A DNA stretch of 64,000 nt from the NCBI RefSeq assembly GCF_004117835.1, contig NZ_SDSC01000007.1, positions 28,138-92,137 on the forward strand. Reading direction: 5' to 3'. How positions within the stretch are numbered: position 1 is the stretch's first letter; every line of letters starts with the position of its first letter. Positions 59,057 to 64,000 of this stretch are shown here, piece by piece. Origin of the DNA: Macrococcus sp. DPC7161 (GTDB lineage Bacteria > Bacillota > Bacilli > Staphylococcales > Staphylococcaceae). The notes under the pieces were generated by a model. The model was not told where the DNA came from and did not search any database. It saw only the letters and a program-made list of their open reading frames with translations. The position numbers and the translations under genes are program-made.

Positions 59057-62000
59057 TTAAATTTCTTTACCCTCTTTGTCTTCATCGTCTTTCTTTTTCT
59101 TTTTAAGTAAACCAAGACCAGCTAAGAATGCAATAGCTGCACCAAAGATACCGTTATTATGTTCACCAGTATCTGGTAAAGATTGTAAAGATTTATTAGG
59201 TGCTTCTTCATTAGGTGCAACCTCATCAATAGGACCCGCACCGTTTGTTGGCGTTGTAGGAACATTTTCTTCAAATGGTGCTACATCGTCAATAGAACCA
59301 TCACCATTTGTTGGCGTCGGTGGAAGACCTTCTTCATGAGGTGCTACATCATCAATAGGGCCGGCACCATTCGTTGGTGTTGGAGGCGTAACACCCTCTT
59401 CCCAAGGCGCTACATCTTCAATAGGACCTTCACCATTTGTTGGTGTTGGTGGTTCTACTGGAGTAATTACCATTGAATCTGAGTTGCTATTTGAAATAGA
59501 TGTACTTACAGATTCTGATGTACTTACTGATGTTGATACTGATGTGCTCATTGAATTTGAAACTGAACCTGAAATCGATTCGCTCATTGAATCACTTATT
59601 GATTCTGATACTGATCCACTCATTGAGTTAGATACTGAACCGCTTGTTGATTCTGAAATTAAACCTGATGTTGATTCGCTTACTGAACCACTTGTTGACT
59701 CTGAAGTTGAACCGCTTGTTGATTTACTTACTGATCCAGATGTCGATTGTGATACCGATCCGCTCATTGAGTTAGATACTGAACGACTTGTTGACTCTGA
59801 AGTTGAACCTGATGTTGATTCACTTACTGAACCTGACGTTGATTGTGATACCGATCCGCTCATTGAGTTAGATACTGAACCACTTGTTGACTCTGAAGTT
59901 GAACCGCTTGTTGATTCGCTTACTGAACCTGACGTTGATTGTGATACCGATCCGCTCATTGAGTTAGAGATTGAACCACTTGTTGATTCTGAAATTGAAC
60001 CTGATGTTGATTGCGATACTGATCCGCTCATTGAGTTAGATACTGAACCACTTGTTGACTCTGAAATTGAACCGCTTGTTGATTCACTTACTGATCCAGA
60101 TGTCGATTGTGATACTGATCCACTCATTGAGTTAGATACTGAACCACTTGTTGACTCTGAAATTGAACCGCTTGTTGATTCGCTTACTGAACCTGACGTT
60201 GATTGCGATACTGATCCACTCATTGAGTTAGATACTGAACCACTTGTTGACTCTGAAATTGAACCTGATGTCGATTCGCTTACTGAACCTGACGTCGATT
60301 GTGATACCGATCCGCTCATTGAGTTAGATACTGAACCACTTGTTGATTCTGAAGTTGAACCGCTTGTTGATTCACTTACTGAACCTGACGTTGATTGTGA
60401 TACCGAACCGCTCATTGAGTTAGATACTGAACCACTTGTTGATTCTGAAATTGAACCTGATGCCGATTCACTTACTGAACCTGACGTTGATTGTGATACT
60501 GATCCGCTCATTGAGTTAGATACTGAACCACTTGTCGACTCTGAAGTTGAACCGCTTGTTGATTCACTTACTGATCCAGATGTCGATTGTGATACCGATC
60601 CGCTCATTGAGTTAGATACTGAACCACTTGTTGACTCTGAAGTTGAACCTGATGTTGATTCACTTACTGAACCTGACGTTGATTGTGATACCGAACCGCT
60701 CATTGAGTTAGATACTGAACCACTTGTTGACTCTGAAGTTGAACCGCTTGTTGATTCACTTACTGATCCAGATGTCGATTGTGATACTGACCCGCTCGTT
60801 GAGTTAGATACTGAACCACTTGTTGATTCTGAAATTGAACCTGATGTTGATTGTGATACTGATCCGCTCATTGAGTTAGATACCGAACCACTTGTTGATT
60901 CTGAAGTTGAACCGCTTGTTGATTCACTTACTGATCCAGATGTCGATTGTGATACTGATCCACTCATTGAGTTAGATACTGAACCACTTGTTGATTCTGA
61001 AATTGATCCTGATGTTGATTCGCTGATTGATCCACTTGTTGATTCTGATACTGATCCGCTCGTTGAGTTAGATACTGAACCACTTGTTGACTCTGACATA
61101 GAACCTGATGTTGATTCACTTACTGAACCGCTTGTTGATTCTGAAACTGAACCTGATGTTGATTCACTTACTGAACCACTTGTTGACTCTGAAACTGAAC
61201 CTGATGTCGATTCACTTACTGATCCACTTGTTGACTCTGACATAGAACCTGATGTTGATTCACTTACTGAACCGCTTGTTGATTCTGAAACTGAACCTGA
61301 TGTTGATTCACTTACTGATCCACTTGTTGATTCTGAAACTGAACCTGATGTTGATTCACTTACTGAACCGCTTGTTGATTCTGAAGTTGAACTTGAAGTC
61401 GATTGTGATACTGATCCGCTCATAGAGTTAGATACTGATCCACTTGTTGATTCTGAAATTGAACCTGATGTCGATTCACTTACTGAACCTGACGTTGATT
61501 GTGATACCGATCCGCTCATTGAGTTAGAGATTGAACCACTTGTTGACTCTGAAGTTGAACCGCTTGTTGATTCACTTACTGATCCAGATGTCGATTGTGA
61601 TACCGATCCGCTCATTGAGTTAGATACTGATCCACTTGTTGACTCTGAGATTGAACCTGATGTCGATTCACTTGCTGAACCTGATGTCGATTCACTTGCT
61701 GAACCTGACGTTGATTGTGATACCGATCCGCTCATTGAGTTAGATACTGAACCACTTGTTGACTCTGAAATTGAACCTGATGTCGATTCACTTACTGAAC
61801 CGCTTGTTGATTCTGAAACTGAACCTGATGTTGATTCACTTACTGAACCTGACGTTGATTGTGATACCGATCCGCTCATTGAGTTAGAGATTGAACCACT
61901 TGTTGACTCTGAAGTTGAACCGCTTGTTGATTCACTTACTGATCCAGATGTCGATTGTGATACCGATCCGCTCATTGAGTTAGATACTGATCCACTTGTT

Positions 62001-64000
62001 GACTCTGAAATTGAACCTGATGTCGATTCACTTACTGAACCGCTTGTTGATTCTGAAACTGAACCTGATGTTGATTCACTTACTGAACCGCTTGTTGATT
62101 CTGAAACTGAACCTGATGTCGATTCACTTACTGATCCACTTGTTGACTCTGACATAGAACCTGATGTTGATTCACTTACTGAACCGCTTGTTGATTCTGA
62201 AACTGAACCTGATGTCGATTCACTTACTGATCCACTTGTTGACTCTGAAATTGAACCTGATGTCGATTCACTTACTGAACCGCTTGTTGATTCTGAAATT
62301 GAACCTGATGTTGATTCACTTACTGAACCGCTTGTTGACTCTGAAACTGAACCTGATGTTGATTCACTTACTGATCCACTTGTTGATTCTGAGATTGAAC
62401 CTGATGTCGATTCACTTACTGATCCACTTGTTGATTCTGAAATAGAACCTGATGTCGATTCACTGATTGATCCACTTGTTGATTCTGATACTGAACCTGA
62501 CGTCGACTCACTAATTGAACCGCTTGTTGATTCTGATACTGAACCTGATGTTGATTCGCTGATTGATCCACTTGTTGATTCTGATACTGAACCTGATGTT
62601 GATTCACTTACTGATCCACTTGTTGATTCTGATACTGAACCTGATGTTGATTCGCTGATTGATCCACTTGTTGATTCTGATACTGAACCTGATGTTGATT
62701 CACTAATTGAACCACTTGTTGATTCTGATACTGAACCTGATGTTGATTCACTTACTGAACCGCTTGTTGATTCTGAAATTGATCCAGAAGTAGATTCACT
62801 AATTGAACCACTTGTTGATTCTGAAATTGATCCAGAAGTAGATTCACTAATTGAACCGCTTGTTGATTCTGAAATTGATCCAGAAGTAGATTCACTAATT
62901 GATCCGCTTGTTGATTCTGATACTGAACCTGATGTTGATTCACTTACTGAACCGCTTGTTGATTCTGATACTGAACCTGATGTTGATTCACTTACTGAAC
63001 CGCTTGTTGATTCTGAAATTGAACCTGATGTTGATTCACTAATTGAACCACTTGTTGATTCTGAAATTGATCCAGAAGTAGATTCACTAATTGAACCGCT
63101 TGTTGATTCTGATACTGAACCTGATGTTGATTCGCTGATTGATCCACTTGTTGATTCTGATACTGAACCTGATGTTGATTCACTTACTGATCCACTTGTT
63201 GATTCTGAAATTGATCCAGAAGTAGATTCACTAATTGAACCGCTTGTTGATTCTGAAATTGATCCAGAAGTAGATTCACTAATTGAACCACTTGTTGATT
63301 CACTATTTGATACTGAACCACTTGTTGACTCTGAAACTGAACCTGATGTTGATTCACTTACTGATCCACTTGTTGATTCTGAAATTGATCCTGATGTTGA
63401 TTCACTAATTGATCCACTTGTTGATTCTGATACTGATCCTGAAGTCGACTCACTAATTGAACCACTTGTCGATTCTGAGATAGAACCTGATGTTGATTCA
63501 CTTACTGATCCACTTGTTGATTCTGAGTTCGATACTGATCCTGAAGTCGACTCACTTACTGAACCGCTTGTTGATTCACTTACTGAACCGCTTGTTGATT
63601 CTGAAATTGATCCTGATGTCGATTCACTTACTGATCCACTTGTCGATTCTGAAATTGAACCTGATGTTGATTCACTTACTGATCCACTTGTCGATTCTGA
63701 AATTGATCCTGATGTCGATTCACTTACTGATCCACTTGTCGATTCTGAAACTGAACCTGAAGTCGACTCACTAATTGAACCACTTGTCGATTCTGAGATA
63801 GAACCTGATGTTGATTCGCTAATTGATCCACTTGTTGACTCTGAAATTGAACCTGATGTCGATTCACTATTCGATACTGATCCTGAAGTCGACTCACTTA
63901 CTGAACCGCTTGTTGATTCTGAAATAGAACCTGATGTTGATTCACTAATTGAACCACTTGTTGACTCTGAAATAGAACCTGATGTTGATTCACTTACTGA
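59057..64000 (-). CDS. sraP: serine-rich repeat LPXTG adhesin, N-terminus outside window
   Basis: At least 1647 C-terminal residues; the frame is open to the window edge. About 1500 residues are SESTSGS[V/I/T/M/A] repeats (24-bp DNA period). The part nearest the C-terminus (to about 62000) mixes in [15 protein letters not shown] blocks; the outer part is purer. Four 24-residue repeats around TPTNG..GPI.DVAP.EE follow, then LPDTG, a membrane segment and the basic KKKKK tail for sortase A. The accessory Sec genes downstream glycosylate and export it. The symbol follows the S. aureus homologue. Confidence 0.9.
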   Translation of the reverse strand, partial: SVSESTSGSISESTSGSISESTSGSISESTSGSVSESTSGSVSNSESTSGSISESTSGSISESTSGSISESTSGSISESTSGSVSESTSGSVSESTSGSISESTSGSVSESTSGSISESTSGSVSESTSGSISESTSGSVSESTSGSVSESTSGSVSNSESTSGSVSESTSGSISESTSGSISESTSGSVSESTSGSISESTSGSISESTSGSVSESTSGSVSESTSGSVSNSESTSGSISESTSGSISESTSGSISESTSGSISESTSGSVSESTSGSVSESTSGSISESTSGSVSESTSGSISESTSGSISESTSGSISESTSGSISESTSGSVSESTSGSVSESTSGSVSESTSGSVSESTSGSISESTSGSISESTSGSISESTSGSISESTSGSISESTSGSISESTSGSVSESTSGSVSESTSGSISESTSGSVSESTSGSISESTSGSVSESTSGSVSESTSGSVSESTSGSISESTSGSVSESTSGSISESTSGSVSESTSGSISESTSGSISESTSGSVSESTSGSISESTSGSVSESTSGSVSESTSGSVSESTSGSISESTSGSVSESTSGSISESTSGSVSESTSGSVSESTSGSVSESTSGSMSESTSGSVSESTSGSVSESTSGSVSESTSGSVSESTSGSVSESTSGSISESTSGSVSNSMSGSVSQSTSGSVSESTSGSTSESTSGSISNSMSGSVSQSTSGSVSESTSGSVSESTSGSVSESTSGSISESTSGSVSNSMSGSVSQSTSGSASESTSGSASESTSGSISESTSGSVSNSMSGSVSQSTSGSVSESTSGSTSESTSGSISNSMSGSVSQSTSGSVSESTSGSISESTSGSVSNSMSGSVSQSTSSSTSESTSGSVSESTSGSVSESTSGSVSESTSGSVSESTSGSVSESTSGSMSESTSGSVSESTSGSVSESTSGSVSESTSGSVSESTSGSVSESTSGSMSESTSGSVSNSTSGSVSESTSGSISESTSGSISESTSGSVSNSMSGSVSQSTSGSVSESTSGSTSESTSGSVSNSMSGSVSQSTSGSISESTSGSVSNSTSGSVSQSTSGSVSESTSGSTSESTSGSVSNSMSGSVSQSTSGSVSESTSGSTSESTSGSVSNSMSGSVSQSTSGSVSESTSGSTSESTSGSVSNSMSGSVSQSTSGSVSESASGSISESTSGSVSNSMSGSVSQSTSGSVSESTSGSTSESTSGSVSNSMSGSVSQSTSGSVSESTSGSISESTSGSVSNSMSGSVSQSTSGSVSESTSGSISESTSGSVSNSMSGSVSQSTSGSVSESTSGSISESTSGSVSNSMSGSVSQSTSGSISESTSGSISNSMSGSVSQSTSGSVSESTSGSTSESTSGSVSNSMSGSVSQSTSGSVSESTSGSTSESTSRSVSNSMSGSVSQSTSGSVSKSTSGSTSESTSGSVSESTSGLISESTSGSVSNSMSGSVSESISDSMSESISGSVSNSMSTSVSTSVSTSESVSTSISNSNSDSMVITPVEPPTPTNGEGPIEDVAPWEEGVTPPTPTNGAGPIDDVAPHEEGLPPTPTNGDGSIDDVAPFEENVPTTPTNGAGPIDEVAPNEEAPNKSLQSLPDTGEHNNGIFGAAIAFLAGLGLLKKKKKDDEDKEGKEI

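Noticed and set aside
59057..62155. Adhesin gene starting at the Met near 62155
   Set aside because: The same frame continues with SESTSGS repeats beyond 62155 to the window edge; that methionine is only the first ATG met in the repeats, so the gene is open-ended.
62164..63774. Several 60-95-residue ORFs in the repeat region (Leu/Ile-rich plus-strand, Gln/Asn-rich minus-strand)
   Set aside because: They are shifted-frame readings of the 24-bp adhesin repeat, with no ribosome binding sites.

Overview
The window is chromosomal DNA of a Staphylococcus. The evidence is AT-rich coding sequence, strong AGGAGG-type ribosome binding sites, a Bacillus-like order of housekeeping genes (atp operon, upp, glyA, rpiB, prfA, tdk, rpmE2, rho, glpX, murZ, fba, pyrG, rpoE), a type II pantothenate kinase, a SarA/MarR-like regulator, a V8-like protease and a SraP-type accessory Sec locus. 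I cannot name the species. The mix of genes argues against a standard S. aureus layout, but that rests on memory and not on alignment.

Layout. Bases 1-3350 hold the front part of the F1Fo ATP synthase operon (minus strand), with a clear promoter at about 3412-3440. Bases 3559-18000 hold a long minus-strand housekeeping block: UDP-GlcNAc epimerase, upp, glyA, ywlG, rpiB, ptpB, Sua5/YwlC, prmC, prfA, tdk, rpmE2, rho, glpX, an HxlR regulator, murZ, fba and a lone Spo0F-like receiver. Next come a DUF2529 gene on the plus strand, an array of five 61-nt hairpin units, then pyrG (with a promoter and attenuator of the CTP-sensed GGG-slippage type) and rpoE. Bases 21220-32230 hold a GNAT protein, a VOC protein, coaW and a pentapeptide-repeat gene, then a sulfur-metabolism island. 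The island has a SAM-I riboswitch controlling an M20 amidohydrolase and an ATP-grasp enzyme, an orphan two-component system, and an operon of a fused methyltransferase-cystathionine beta-synthase, mccB and luxS.

Bases 32269-45525 hold small membrane and hypothetical genes, a second 61-nt hairpin array, two NERD-zinc ribbon paralogues, the deoxynucleoside operon (deoC-pdp-deoB with deoR), dps with a PerR box, a DUF3169 protein, an organic-anion MFS transporter, butanediol dehydrogenase, a bactofilin-like protein and UspA. Bases 45615-48345 hold an LCP-family protein, a SarA/MarR-like regulator and a V8-like secreted protease. Bases 48608-64000 hold the accessory Sec cluster (gtfB, gtfA, secA2, asp3, asp2, asp1, secY2) downstream of a giant serine-rich repeat LPXTG adhesin whose N-terminus lies outside the window.

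The genes work together in several visible modules: energy generation, uridine/CTP and deoxynucleoside salvage, cysteine made from homocysteine through reverse transsulfuration joined to LuxS detoxification of S-ribosylhomocysteine, and glycosylation and export of one surface adhesin. The two 61-nt arrays, which lie 15 kb apart, share a sequence core and the same period, and both sit between convergent genes, are the least explained structure in the window.
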